Assembly: GCF_900111175.1 (NCBI RefSeq) | Contig: NZ_FOGI01000013.1 | Coordinates: 124,001-188,000, forward strand | Source of the DNA: Actinokineospora terrae | GTDB lineage: Bacteria; Actinomycetota; Actinomycetes; Mycobacteriales; Pseudonocardiaceae | Reading direction: 5' to 3' | DNA length: 64,000 nucleotides | Shown here: piece after piece, positions 40,603 through 49,272 of the stretch | Numbering within the stretch: the stretch's first letter is position 1 | Layout: each line of letters starts with the position of its first letter | The notes under the pieces: generated by a model | Databases searched by the model: none | The model's input: only the letters and a program-made list of their open reading frames with translations | What the model was told of the DNA's origin: nothing | Position numbers and translations under genes: made by a program

Positions 40603-41170
40603 GTGGTGTCGCGTGCACAGAGGATCTTCGTGGGCGTGCTGCTCGCCGCTTCGGCGGTGCTGGTGCCGACAGGTGGCCCCGCTCATGCCGCCGTCGCGGA
40701 CTCCGGTGATCCGGATGCCGTCCACAGGGCGATCACGGCGCTCGCCGAGACGCACGCCGCGCTCGGTGTGTACGCGGAAGGTCCCGAGTTCGTCGTGCTG
40801 TTGCCCACCACCGGGCCGAGTAGTGACTCCACCGAGGACGACTTCCAGGTCACCGGCGCCCGGATCCGGCTCGTCCGCATAGCTCTCACGCACGACGAGG
40901 TGGATGCCACCCTCGCCGAGGTGCGACGCCGGGCGTGGCACCCCGAGACGGCCCGCTACTCCTACGGCTTACACCAAGGGCCTCATCGCCTACTTCGGCG
41001 GCGTCGAGTCGAGCAAGGGCGACTCGGGCGCGTCGTTCTACGCTTACCACCCGGACGGCACCGGGATCCTGATCCGAGGTGTCCACATCGGACATAGCGG
41101 GACCACGATGTTCGCCCACAGGTGGAGCACCGCCGCCGGTCGCCTCGGTGCTGCCACCGCCGTCAGCTGA
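40603..41170 (+). pseudogene. Streptogrisin-like secreted serine protease, broken
   Basis: Starts at GTG 40603 with a signal peptide (IFVGVLLAASAVLVPTGGPA, cleavage AHA). A propeptide-like segment follows (FVVLLPTTGPSS, EVDATLAEVRRRAWHPETAR). The frame is lost near 40965. In a shifted frame the sequence continues with YFGGVESSKGDSGASFYAYH, where GDSG is the chymotrypsin-type nucleophile loop, and ends GAATAVS at 41170. The region that should carry the catalytic His and Asp is missing, so both a deletion and a frameshift have occurred. The stop is convergent and overlaps that of the desaturase. Confidence 0.7.
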
Positions 41171-42233
41171 CCGTTCCGGCTCTCCGGGCGGCGTCCTGCG
41201 CGCGCAGAGGTGCTCCCACCTCGTGGAGGTGCTGGAGGACATGGCCATAAGTGCGCAAGAGTCCGCACTGGGCGTACTCGATGCCGCGTTGGTCGCAGAA
41301 CTCGCGCACCAGCGGTTGGGCGCGCCGCAGGTTGGCGCGCGGCATGCTCGGGAACAGGTGGTGTTCGATCTGGTGGTTCAGACCGCCGAGGGCGAGGTCG
41401 ACCCAGGGACCGCCGCGGACGTCGCGGCTGCTGAGGACCTGCTTGCGGAGGAAGTCCGGCGCGGTGTCGTCGGTGTAGGTGGGCATCCCCTTGTGGCCGG
41501 GGGCGAACGAGCACCCCATGTAGACGCCGAACAGACCCTGGTGCACGGCGATGAACGCGATCGCCAGGCCCGGTGGGAGGACGAGGAACACCGCACCGAG
41601 GTAGACCGCGGTGTGCGCGAGCAGCAGCGCCGCTTCCAGTCGCCTGGCCTTGACCTCGCCGCGCCAGACGGTCTGGACGCTGGTCCAGTGCAGGCTCAAC
41701 CCCTCCAGCAGGAGCAGGGGGAAGAACAGCACCGCCTGGTGCTTGGCGGTCCAGCGCACGAACCCGGAGCGGCCGCGGGACTGGTCGCGGGTGAACGCGA
41801 GGATCGGGATGTCGAGGTCGGGGTCCTCGTCCTCGTGGTTGGGTTTTGCGTGGTGGCGGGTGTGCTTGCCCATCCACCAGCCGTAGCTGATGCCCACGAG
41901 CCCGGCGAGGACCCGGCCGAGGCGGTCGTTGGCCCGGCCGGAGCGCAGGACCTGCCGGTGCCCCGCGTCGTGGCCGAGGAAGGCGAGCTGGGTGGACATG
42001 ACGGCGAGGAGCACCGCGGTGCCCAGTTGCCACCACGTGTCGCCCAGCAGCACGAACCCGGCGCAGACCGCCAGGAACGCCAGCAGGGTGGTGCCGATCT
42101 TGACCGCGTAGTAGCCGTGGCGGCGCTCGAGCAGACCCGCGTTCCGAATGACACCGGTGAGGGCGGCGAAGTCACTGCGCGCGGCGGAGCGGGCGGTGGC
42201 CACGCTCGCCCCGGGTGCCGGGGGTGCGGACAT
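41163..42233 (-). CDS. Membrane fatty acid desaturase
   Basis: A 356-residue integral-membrane di-iron desaturase, about four transmembrane helices. All three histidine boxes are present: HDAGH near residue 92, HTRHH near 127 and the C-terminal NHQIEHHLFPSMPR near 290-303. The QxxHH form of the third box is typical of front-end (delta-6/linoleoyl-CoA type) desaturases. The ATG at 42233 starts it, and the longer frame is shadow. It is flanked by a DUF4383 gene on the same strand with a terminator between them. It could modify membrane lipids or, less likely, a lipid precursor for the neighbouring NRPS. Confidence 0.9.
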   Translation of the reverse strand: MSAPPAPGASVATARSAARSDFAALTGVIRNAGLLERRHGYYAVKIGTTLLAFLAVCAGFVLLGDTWWQLGTAVLLAVMSTQLAFLGHDAGHRQVLRSGRANDRLGRVLAGLVGISYGWWMGKHTRHHAKPNHEDEDPDLDIPILAFTRDQSRGRSGFVRWTAKHQAVLFFPLLLLEGLSLHWTSVQTVWRGEVKARRLEAALLLAHTAVYLGAVFLVLPPGLAIAFIAVHQGLFGVYMGCSFAPGHKGMPTYTDDTAPDFLRKQVLSSRDVRGGPWVDLALGGLNHQIEHHLFPSMPRANLRRAQPLVREFCDQRGIEYAQCGLLRTYGHVLQHLHEVGAPLRAQDAARRAGTVS

Positions 42234-42340
42234 GACGAGTCCTTCCAAGTCCTGCGTCGCCGGGGACTCGGGCAACTGGTCGTCCTGACTCGACGGGGTT
42301 CCCGCGGGCCGACGTGCGCAAACACGCCGGACACCGGCGA

Positions 42341-42368
42341 CGGGCGCGTCCCGCCGGGGACGCGCCCG
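42341..42368 (-). terminator. Hairpin after the DUF4383 gene
   Basis: The perfect 12-bp arms 42341-42352 and 42357-42368 with a 4-nt loop lie 18 bases past the stop. Confidence 0.8.
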
Positions 42369-42385
42369 TGCCGGTGAGCACCGGC

Positions 42386-42838
42386 TCAGTAGGAGGAGGT
42401 GGACCGGCGGTCGCGGGACAGCGCCAGGCCGAGGCCGAACATGCCGATGGCGAGGCCGAGGTGCAGCCAGTTGTCGGCGGTGTTGACCGGGACGAAGTTG
42501 GCGGCGCTGTCGTGGTCGATGACCAGGCCGTAGATCCAGAGGACGAGGTAGACGACTCCGCCGCCGATCAGGTACGACCGGGCGCCGCCCGCGGTGCGGG
42601 CGAGGGCGAGTCCCGCGATGCCGAAGGCGAGGTGGACCAGGTTGTGCAGCACGGAGACGGCGAACACGCCCAGCAGCGCCGCCTCCGAGTGGTGGCCCGC
42701 GAAGGTGAGCTGGTCGTAGTTGGTGGTGATACCGGGCACGAAGCCCAGGACCCCCACGAGCAGGAACACCGCGCCGACGGCGGTCGCTGCCAGTTGGATC
42801 GGTCGCTTGGTCGTCGCGCTGGTGTGTGAGGCGGTCAT
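42386..42838 (-). CDS. DUF4383 membrane protein
   Basis: A 150-residue protein with four hydrophobic segments. It carries the family pattern LVGVLGFVPGITTNYDQLTF (residues 27-46) and LLGVFAVSVLHNLVHLAFGI (about 55-74), with the conserved NLVHL. It is common in actinobacteria, often in stress-induced units, and its function is unknown. It faces the methyltransferase gene across a 0.39-kb gap. Confidence 0.85.
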   Translation of the reverse strand: MTASHTSATTKRPIQLAATAVGAVFLLVGVLGFVPGITTNYDQLTFAGHHSEAALLGVFAVSVLHNLVHLAFGIAGLALARTAGGARSYLIGGGVVYLVLWIYGLVIDHDSAANFVPVNTADNWLHLGLAIGMFGLGLALSRDRRSTSSY

Positions 42839-43230
42839 GCGGTCGCTCCTCGTGTCGTGGTGAGCGCCGGGGACCGGGGCGCGGTGGTGGCCCGACGAGC
42901 ACCGCCGACCGCCCGGGGTCCGTGAGCGGTGCCGTCGTCGCTACCCGGCCCGGGTACCACTGCCTGCCGAGAACAAACAGTTGGTCTGGACCTCGGTGCC
43001 CGAGACCGCCACCCGATGTCGGCTGAGCAGCGCCTTTTGCCCGCACGGCAAACACGTGGTGACCTCGGCGGCCGCGCTCGATACTTCGAGGCGCACCGCG
43101 TGGCGCGGGCCGATCCGCCGGTGAGTGGGGTGGCGGTGTCCGTGGTCCACCGCGGACCGACTGATCGGCGTCCCGACGGACCGCGGAGTGGGGTTATGGG
43201 CTGGTTGGAGAACAGGGTCGTACGGGCGGG
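42839..43230. other. Divergent intergenic region at the left edge of the NRPS cluster
   Basis: The region between the DUF4383 gene and the methyltransferase gene holds no gene that I recognise. It must contain the promoters of both. I see no clear operator. Confidence 0.45.
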
Positions 43231-44241
43231 GTGGTCGTGGTGATGCCTCCGGAGTTGGGGACCGCGGTGTTCGGGGTGTACGCCACGCAGGCGTTGCACC
43301 TCGCTGACAAGACCGGGTTGTTCGCCTATCTCACCGACCACGGGGGCGCTACGTCAGCCGACACCGCCACCGCGCTGGATGTCGACCAGGAGACGCTTGA
43401 CCGCCTGCTGCTGGTCTTGGTGTCGCTGCGGGTCGTCGAGCGTGACGACCTGGGTGGGCATCGGCTGCCCGAGGGCGCGCGGCCCTACCTGGACAAGCGT
43501 GAACCGCAGTACGTGCTCGGGTTTGTCGATCACTTGCTCGGCAGTGCCGCGGAGCAGTTCGGTGTTCTGGCGGACTACCTCGCTCGCGGGAAGAAGGCCG
43601 TGGATGCCGAGCGGCCCGCGCCGTTTGACGAGTTGTACCGGGACGTCGGTTCCACGAGGCGGTTCCTCGACGCCATGTGGCAGTTGAGTTTTCATGTCTC
43701 GCATGAGTTGGCGGCGCGAGCCGAGCTGGGGGACGCGCGCAGGCTTGTCGATGTCGGTGGGGCTAGTGGGCCGTTCTCGGTGGCTGCGTTGAGCACTTAC
43801 CCGGAGCTGACCTCCACCGTGTTCGACTTGCCTGAGGTTGAGCCGTTTCTCAAGGAGACGGTGGACCGGTACCGGCTGGAGGGCAGGCTCGGGTTCGCGT
43901 CGGGCAGCTTTTTCACCGATCCGTTGCCCGAGGGGGACGCGTTCGCGTTCGGTTACATCCTGTCCGACTGGGACGACGAGACCTGCGCGACCCTGTTGCG
44001 CAAGGCGTACGACTCCTGTGTGCCCGGTGGGCGGGTGCTGGTCATGGAGCGGTTGTTCGACGAGGACCGCACCGGGCCGTTGCCCACCGCGGTGATGAAC
44101 CTGTCGATGCACTTCGAGACCGAGGGGCGCCACCGGACGCCCGGGGAGTACACGGAGCTGTTGCGGGGCGCGGGTTTCACCGAGTGCGCGGTGCACCGCT
44201 CCAGTGCCGACAAGCACCTCGTGGTCGGCCGCCGCGTCTGA
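43231..44241 (+). CDS. SAM-dependent methyltransferase (O-/C-methyltransferase fold)
   Basis: A 336-residue two-domain methyltransferase. An N-terminal helical dimerization domain has GVYATQALHLADKTGLFAYL and a winged-helix part. A C-terminal Rossmann domain carries the SAM loop RRLVDVGGASGPFSVAAL near residues 167-184 and DLPEVEPFLKE near 200. Motif IV-like FGYILSDWDDE is near 248. The fold covers plant-type O-methyltransferases and also amino- and keto-acid C-methyltransferases. It is followed 24 bases later by a tryptophan-dioxygenase-like gene. That pairing suggests tailoring of an aromatic amino acid, but the substrate is not determined. Confidence 0.85.
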   Translation: MVVVMPPELGTAVFGVYATQALHLADKTGLFAYLTDHGGATSADTATALDVDQETLDRLLLVLVSLRVVERDDLGGHRLPEGARPYLDKREPQYVLGFVDHLLGSAAEQFGVLADYLARGKKAVDAERPAPFDELYRDVGSTRRFLDAMWQLSFHVSHELAARAELGDARRLVDVGGASGPFSVAALSTYPELTSTVFDLPEVEPFLKETVDRYRLEGRLGFASGSFFTDPLPEGDAFAFGYILSDWDDETCATLLRKAYDSCVPGGRVLVMERLFDEDRTGPLPTAVMNLSMHFETEGRHRTPGEYTELLRGAGFTECAVHRSSADKHLVVGRRV

Positions 44242-44265
44242 GCACCCGAGACCGATGAGGGGACC

Positions 44266-45432
44266 ATGCACCCTGACACCGCGCTCCACACGGGACTGCG
44301 ACGGCTGCCCGGAAGTGCCGAGGAACTGGCCGCCCGGCTCGCCACCACCGCTCTCTCGGAACTGACCCGCGACGAGATCGACGCCCTGTCCCGCACCTAC
44401 GACGACGCCCTGGCCGGACCGTCGACCGACGAGAACGAGACCCTGCGGCTGTTGACGCGGCCGTTCAGCACGCGGCTGGTGATCCCCGAGTACTACCGCT
44501 ACACCGCGCTGCACGTGCACGACTGGTTCATCGCCCGCCAGGACGACGTCGTGGCCGGGTGCCTGCTCGCCGCGCACGCCACCCTGGCGGAGCTGGCCAG
44601 GCTCGAGCACGAGGAAGCCGCCAGGCACGCGGTCGTCCCGGAGCACATCGCCGAGCGGATCCGCAGACTGGAAACGCTGATCGACCACGTGGGCGGCCTC
44701 GCCGTGACCCCCGGCACCACGACCGACGACCTGGTGCGGGCGGCGTGGCTCGACGAGCGCAAGCAGCGGCAACTGCTGGTGCTCAAGCGTTGTTGCGGCT
44801 TACGGCGCTCGGACAAGCACGACGAGCACGTCTTCATCCGCGCCGTCCTGGCCTGCGAACTCGCGTTCTACCTGGTGCGCCACTCCGCCCGCCGCGTGCT
44901 GGCCGCCCTGCGCGGGGACAGGGCGCAACTGGGGTTCCTGGTGGGTCAGGTCGCCACGTTCGCCGACCTGATCAACCGCGTGTTCCACATGCTCAAGACC
45001 CTGTCGCCGGAGTTGTTCCTGGGCTTCCGCGACGCGACGGGCGACGCCAGCGCTCTCCAGTCGTTGAACTACCACCTGATGGAGCTGGTGCTCTACGGCT
45101 ACGACGAGCGCAAGCTGGAGACCTACACCCGGTTCGCCCATCTCGACCAGATCAACAACTCCCGGCTGCGCGAACTCCAGTCCCTGCGCGACGCTGCGCT
45201 GTCCGGTGTGGACAGTGGGTTGACGGAGGGTTTCGCCGAAGTCGAGCAGCACCTGCTCGTCCTGCGCGGCAGGCACTACGGCCTGGGCCGCACCTACCTG
45301 CCGAACATCACCGGCTCCGGCGGCACGGAAGGCGCCGCCTACCTCAAGCGCTACGTCGACAAGACCGGCCTGCGCTCGGGCGACCTCGTCGACGACGCCG
45401 ACGAGCTGATCACCCGCTACGCCTTCTGCTAG
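44266..45432 (+). CDS. Tryptophan 2,3-dioxygenase-superfamily heme protein
   Basis: A 388-residue helical heme enzyme. It shares several segments with tryptophan dioxygenase: DEHVFIRAVLACELAFYLV (cf. DEMLFIVxHQxYELWFK), MLKTLSPELFLGFRDATG and ASALQSLNYHLMEL. The proximal region is GRHYGLGRTYLPNITGSGGT, with the heme-ligand His near residue 340 and the GTGGxxG-like loop (here GSGGTEGAAYL). The protein is longer than bacterial TDO, and the distal Tyr/His pattern differs. It may therefore be a natural-product relative such as the MarE or SfmD types, which oxygenate or hydroxylate modified tryptophan or tyrosine. It is probably in one transcript with the methyltransferase. Confidence 0.8.
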   Translation: MHPDTALHTGLRRLPGSAEELAARLATTALSELTRDEIDALSRTYDDALAGPSTDENETLRLLTRPFSTRLVIPEYYRYTALHVHDWFIARQDDVVAGCLLAAHATLAELARLEHEEAARHAVVPEHIAERIRRLETLIDHVGGLAVTPGTTTDDLVRAAWLDERKQRQLLVLKRCCGLRRSDKHDEHVFIRAVLACELAFYLVRHSARRVLAALRGDRAQLGFLVGQVATFADLINRVFHMLKTLSPELFLGFRDATGDASALQSLNYHLMELVLYGYDERKLETYTRFAHLDQINNSRLRELQSLRDAALSGVDSGLTEGFAEVEQHLLVLRGRHYGLGRTYLPNITGSGGTEGAAYLKRYVDKTGLRSGDLVDDADELITRYAFC

Positions 45433-45434
45433 CC

Positions 45435-45474
45435 CCCGAGAACCGGCCGCGCACCAGGGCGGCCGGTTCTCGGG
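45435..45474. terminator. Bidirectional hairpin
   Basis: The perfect 16-bp arms 45435-45450 and 45459-45474 lie between the convergent heme-protein and dioxygenase genes. Confidence 0.85.
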
Positions 45475-45482
45475 CACCAGGA

Positions 45483-46514
45483 TCAGTAGATGACCCGCGA
45501 CTCGGCCGTCAACCGCGCGTGCCGGGACTTGCGCAGGTCCCGGGTCACGTTCAACCGCCGCAGCCACCGGTCGGTGCCGTCGAACCGGGCCTGGAACGGC
45601 TTGCGGCCGTGCACCACGCGGTAGTTGTCGATGAACACGATGTCCCCGGGCTCCAGCACCACCCCACCCATCGCCTTGTCCACCGCGGCACCGATGGTGT
45701 CCAGCGCCCGCTGCTCTTCCTCCCCCTGCACGTCCTTCATGTAGTGCGGGTCCAGCCGCAGGTACGGGTCGTCGGGCGAGCCGAACAGCACCGCGACCGG
45801 CTCCGGGGACCTCAGGGCGTTGTCCACCCGCTCCAGGCTCCGGCGCCGCAACTCGACCACGCGCGGGTCCACCCCGGCATCGCCCGCACCCGCGTTCTCC
45901 GGGCGGTGCGAGTCGTCGGGCAGGATCAGGTAGCGCTCCTGCGACAACGCCGCCCGGGTCTCGTCGTCGATGACCACGTCGGCGATGTCGGCCGCGGTGG
46001 TCTCGACGCCGTCCGGGTTGCGCAGGCACATCAGCGCCAGGTAGTCGGTGCGCAGCGGGTGGAACGCGTCCTCGGTGTGCCAGACCAGCAGTTCCTCGCT
46101 GCCCCAGCCGATCTGGTCGTGCTTGTGCCCCGCCATCGGGAACACGTCGTGCATGATCCGGCCGTCCTGCTGGGTCGCCCAGCCGATCGGTTCCCCGAGC
46201 AGGCAGCTGATCAGGAAGAACGCGATGTCGTGGCGCAGCGTCTTGGCGCTGTCGCGCGCGGCCCGCCAGTCGGTCGGGGTCGGGCCGAGCCCGCCGTCGT
46301 GCACCGGGAGGCCGGAGACGACGAACACCCCGGTCGGCTCGCTCATCCGGAAGTCCACCAGGGCCTGGCGCAGCCGCCGGGGCAGTTCGTGGGCGTGCAG
46401 CTGGCTCGCGCGGTGGAACTCCGGGTCTTCCACCGAGGAGAACCGGCTCGCCACCTCCCGCACGACCTTGTCGACCTCGACGAGGTCCTGTTCGGTGAGT
46501 TCAAGTCGGATCAA
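45483..46514 (-). CDS. Fe(II)/2-oxoglutarate amino-acid beta-hydroxylase (VioC/MppO-like)
   Basis: A 343-residue TauD/clavaminate-synthase-like oxygenase. The iron ligands are visible as the HTE of LLVWHTEDAFHPLRTDYLAL (about 148-167) and the distal His in DIVFIDNYRVVHGRKPFQAR, which also holds the Arg for 2-oxoglutarate. Close relatives hydroxylate the beta carbon of free arginine (VioC) or enduracididine (MppO). With MppP, MppQ and MppR homologues beginning 1.6 kb away, beta-hydroxylation of enduracididine is the best guess. The start is TTG at 46514: AGGAGG lies eight bases upstream and the codon overlaps the MFS stop as TTGA. Confidence 0.85.
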   Translation of the reverse strand: MIRLELTEQDLVEVDKVVREVASRFSSVEDPEFHRASQLHAHELPRRLRQALVDFRMSEPTGVFVVSGLPVHDGGLGPTPTDWRAARDSAKTLRHDIAFFLISCLLGEPIGWATQQDGRIMHDVFPMAGHKHDQIGWGSEELLVWHTEDAFHPLRTDYLALMCLRNPDGVETTAADIADVVIDDETRAALSQERYLILPDDSHRPENAGAGDAGVDPRVVELRRRSLERVDNALRSPEPVAVLFGSPDDPYLRLDPHYMKDVQGEEEQRALDTIGAAVDKAMGGVVLEPGDIVFIDNYRVVHGRKPFQARFDGTDRWLRRLNVTRDLRKSRHARLTAESRVIY

Positions 46515-47776
46515 GGCGGGTTCCTCCTGCCGGACGGGGTTTTCGGGAAGCGGCGCAGGGTCGGGCTGAGCGAGGCGCCCGCGGCGGCGACGGCCAGCAG
46601 CAGGGCGCAGGCCGGGATGCCCGCCCGCGCGCTGCCGGTGACCGTGATCAGCAGGCCGCCGACCAGCGGTCCCGCCGTGCCCGCCAGGTCCGTGCACAGC
46701 CCGACCACGCCGGAGAGCCTGCCGCGCAGCTCGTCCGGCACGCTGGTCAGCTGGTGGGTCATCACAGTCGTCCCCGCGATCGGGAAGAACGCCGAGGCCA
46801 CGCCGAGCAGCGCACCCAGCGGCAGCCCCGCGGGCACCACCGACATCAGCCCCACCACCACGGCGAACACCCAGGACGTGCCGACCACGATCACCCCCGG
46901 CCGCACGGCGGCGTGCACCGGGCCCGCGGCAAACGACCCGGTGAGGCCGCCCACGCCGAGGCACGCCATGGTCAGCCCGATCTCGCCGTAGCCGACACCG
47001 TCCACACCGGACACGATGAGCACGGTCACCACCAGCGCGTGGAAGCCGAGGTTCACCGCGAACAACCACAACGCCGTCGCGCGCAACAGGGGTTGCCTTA
47101 GCAGCCAACGGAACCCTGCGACCGACCCGCGCTCCGGCTCAGCGGAAACCACGGTGACACGGGGCCATCGCAGGGTCAGCAGCACCGCGAACGACAGAGC
47201 CAAGACCGCCACCTCGATGGAGAACGGCCACACCTGGTGCAACGCGAACGTGGCACCCGCCAGCACCGGGCCGATCAAGACCGCCGCGAACGGACGAGCG
47301 GCATTGCGCGCGAGAGCGTCGGACAGCTGGGAAGCAGGCACGACCTGGGGGAGCGCGGCGTGCTCCGCGGGCTGGAACACCGATCCACCAACGCCCTCGA
47401 CCGCCGCGACCACCAGCAAGACTGCGAAGGAGTACGCCCCCGTGGCCAGTGCGACGACCAGGCCCACCATCGCCAACGCCCGAGCCCCTTGGGCCACCAG
47501 CATGAGGATCCGCCGGTCACACCGGTCCGCGAGCACACCGGCAGGGACACCGCAGGCCATCCTGGTGCCGGCCAACACGGCAGCGACCGCGGCGACCTGC
47601 GCGGCAGACCCGCCGTGCGCCAGCACGAGCAGCGGCAGCGCGATGTAGGCGACCTCGCTCGCCAGCTCGGCCAGCAGCATGCTGGACCACAGCACGTGGT
47701 AGTCGCGGTTGCGGGACAGGGGAACCGCGTCGACGACTGGGTTCTCGGTGATCGCCGCCTCCCGCGGGGTGCGCAC
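46511..47776 (-). CDS. MFS exporter
   Basis: A 421-residue major facilitator with about twelve membrane segments, of the EntS/MdfA-like drug and siderophore exporter type. LPLLVLAHGGSAAQVAAV and the loop-2 motif AGVLADRCDRRILM are near the N-terminus. It is translationally coupled to the VioC/MppO-like gene through a TTGA overlap and divergent from the mppP-like gene. It is a likely self-protection or export gene for the peptide. Confidence 0.85.
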   Translation of the reverse strand: MRTPREAAITENPVVDAVPLSRNRDYHVLWSSMLLAELASEVAYIALPLLVLAHGGSAAQVAAVAAVLAGTRMACGVPAGVLADRCDRRILMLVAQGARALAMVGLVVALATGAYSFAVLLVVAAVEGVGGSVFQPAEHAALPQVVPASQLSDALARNAARPFAAVLIGPVLAGATFALHQVWPFSIEVAVLALSFAVLLTLRWPRVTVVSAEPERGSVAGFRWLLRQPLLRATALWLFAVNLGFHALVVTVLIVSGVDGVGYGEIGLTMACLGVGGLTGSFAAGPVHAAVRPGVIVVGTSWVFAVVVGLMSVVPAGLPLGALLGVASAFFPIAGTTVMTHQLTSVPDELRGRLSGVVGLCTDLAGTAGPLVGGLLITVTGSARAGIPACALLLAVAAAGASLSPTLRRFPKTPSGRRNPP

Positions 47777-48105
47777 TGCCTGCGCCGGGATCGTGCGCCG
47801 CCGCGACCGCCGCGGGCCAGGTCTTCAACTCCACGGCGAAACCGGGAGGCAGCGCGCCGGGCGCCGGACCATCGTGTTTTGCCCGGCGGTCAATGTCGTG
47901 GACCGCGCGGCGGCCGGGCGGGCACGCTCGGGGGACGCCACGACACCGGACGCCCGACTGGTCCAGCCCGTGCGCGGGGGCCGCGGCGGCGCCCACCAGG
48001 GCCCGCCTGCCTCGATTCCTATCCCGGTGACCCCGCGGTCGCCGGTGAGCCCGGCCCGTACCGGGCTCCAAGCACGCCCACACCGCCCACCGCAGAGTCG
48101 CCGAG
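47777..48105. other. Divergent promoter region between exporter and mppP-like genes
   Basis: 329 bases without a gene. It must contain the promoters for the MFS-hydroxylase unit and for the mppPQR unit. No clear palindrome or -10/-35 pair stands out. Confidence 0.45.
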
Positions 48106-49272
48106 GTGCTTGTGAACAGAATGTCCCTGGCCACGCCCGCCGCACAGGCGGCGGAGGCCACCGCGCAGAACCTGACCCAGTTCGAGACGCTGGCGCTGAG
48201 CAGCAGGCTCAACCTGGCCGACGGACACGCCCGCCAGGAGTTGACCCCGCCGCAGCGGCGCGTCATCGACGACCTGCCCGCGCTGTGGGTGGAGGCCGCC
48301 GAGCGGCCGGTCGACGAGATCGAGCGCGCCGCCTGCCACGCCTTCCTCGGGGCGCTCGGCCAGCACAGCCACCCGTTCGACGACGGCAGGGTGCTCGCCT
48401 GCTACTCGTCCTCGCTGGCCATGGAGATCTTCGCCCGCGCGCTGGCCACCGAGAGCGACGCCATCGCGCTGATCCACCCCACCTTCGACAACATCCCCGA
48501 CATCCTGCGCGGCGTCGGCCTGCGCCTGGTCCCGGTCGAGGAGGACGCGCTGCACGACGGGCCGCTGCCGACCGAGCTGCTGCAACGGGTCGGCTGCGTG
48601 TTCGTCACCACGCCGAACAACCCCACCGGTCGGGTGCTGCCCGAGGAGCGGCTGCGCGGCCTGGCCGAGCAGTGCGCCGAGCACGGCGTGGTGCTCACCC
48701 TGGACACCTCGTTCCGCGGGTTCGACACCGACGCGCACTACGACCACTACGCCGTGCTCGAGGCCAGCGGCTGCCGCTGGGTCGTCATCGAGGACACCGG
48801 CAAGCTGTGGCCGACCCTGGAGCTCAAGATCGGCTGGCTCGTCCACTCGGCCGAGGTCGGCCTCCCGCTGGAGAAGATCCACTCCGACATCCTGCTCGGC
48901 GTCTCGCCGCTGGTCCTGCTGATGGTGCAGAGGTTCGCCGAGGACGCGGCCGGTGGCGGCCTGGCCGACCTGCACCGGCACATCGCCGACAACCGCGCGC
49001 TGCTGCGCAACAGCCTGGCGGGCGTGCCGGACATCAGCTTCGTGGACACCTTCAGCCGCACCAGCGTCGACCGGCTGCACGTCGGCGACCGGCAGGGCCT
49101 CGACGTCTGGTCCGCGGTGCGCGAGCACCAGCTCTACCTGCTGCCCTGCCAGAAGTTCCACTGGGCCAACCCGTCCGAGGGCTCGCACACCCTGCGCGTC
49201 GCGCTCTCCCGCAACCCGCTGGCGCTGAGCACCGGCGCGCAGGTGCTGCGCTCGGTCCTCTTGGCCGGGTGA
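48106..49272 (+). CDS. mppP: PLP-dependent L-arginine hydroxylase (MppP-like)
   Basis: A 388-residue fold-type I PLP enzyme strongly resembling MppP of the mannopeptimycin pathway. MppP uses O2 to convert L-arginine to 4-hydroxy-2-ketoarginine, the first step to enduracididine. Matching stretches include the family N-terminus NLTQFETLALSSRLNLADGH, LACYSSSLAMEIFARAL, VTTPNNPTGRVLPEERL, LDTSFRGFDTDAHYDHYAV and the PLP-lysine motif IEDTGKLWPTLELKIGWLV. The N-terminal helix required for the oxidase activity is present. Start candidates are GTG 48106, GTG 48112 (GAGG five bases upstream) and ATG 48121. The stop overlaps the next start as GTGA. Confidence 0.9.
   Translation: MLVNRMSLATPAAQAAEATAQNLTQFETLALSSRLNLADGHARQELTPPQRRVIDDLPALWVEAAERPVDEIERAACHAFLGALGQHSHPFDDGRVLACYSSSLAMEIFARALATESDAIALIHPTFDNIPDILRGVGLRLVPVEEDALHDGPLPTELLQRVGCVFVTTPNNPTGRVLPEERLRGLAEQCAEHGVVLTLDTSFRGFDTDAHYDHYAVLEASGCRWVVIEDTGKLWPTLELKIGWLVHSAEVGLPLEKIHSDILLGVSPLVLLMVQRFAEDAAGGGLADLHRHIADNRALLRNSLAGVPDISFVDTFSRTSVDRLHVGDRQGLDVWSAVREHQLYLLPCQKFHWANPSEGSHTLRVALSRNPLALSTGAQVLRSVLLAG

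Noticed and set aside
39127..40941. A 604-codon minus-strand frame and a Pro-rich frame opposite the PGRS-like gene
   Set aside because: Antisense of GGxGG repeats necessarily gives Pro/Ala/Thr-rich open frames. The plus strand has a signal peptide and a terminator.
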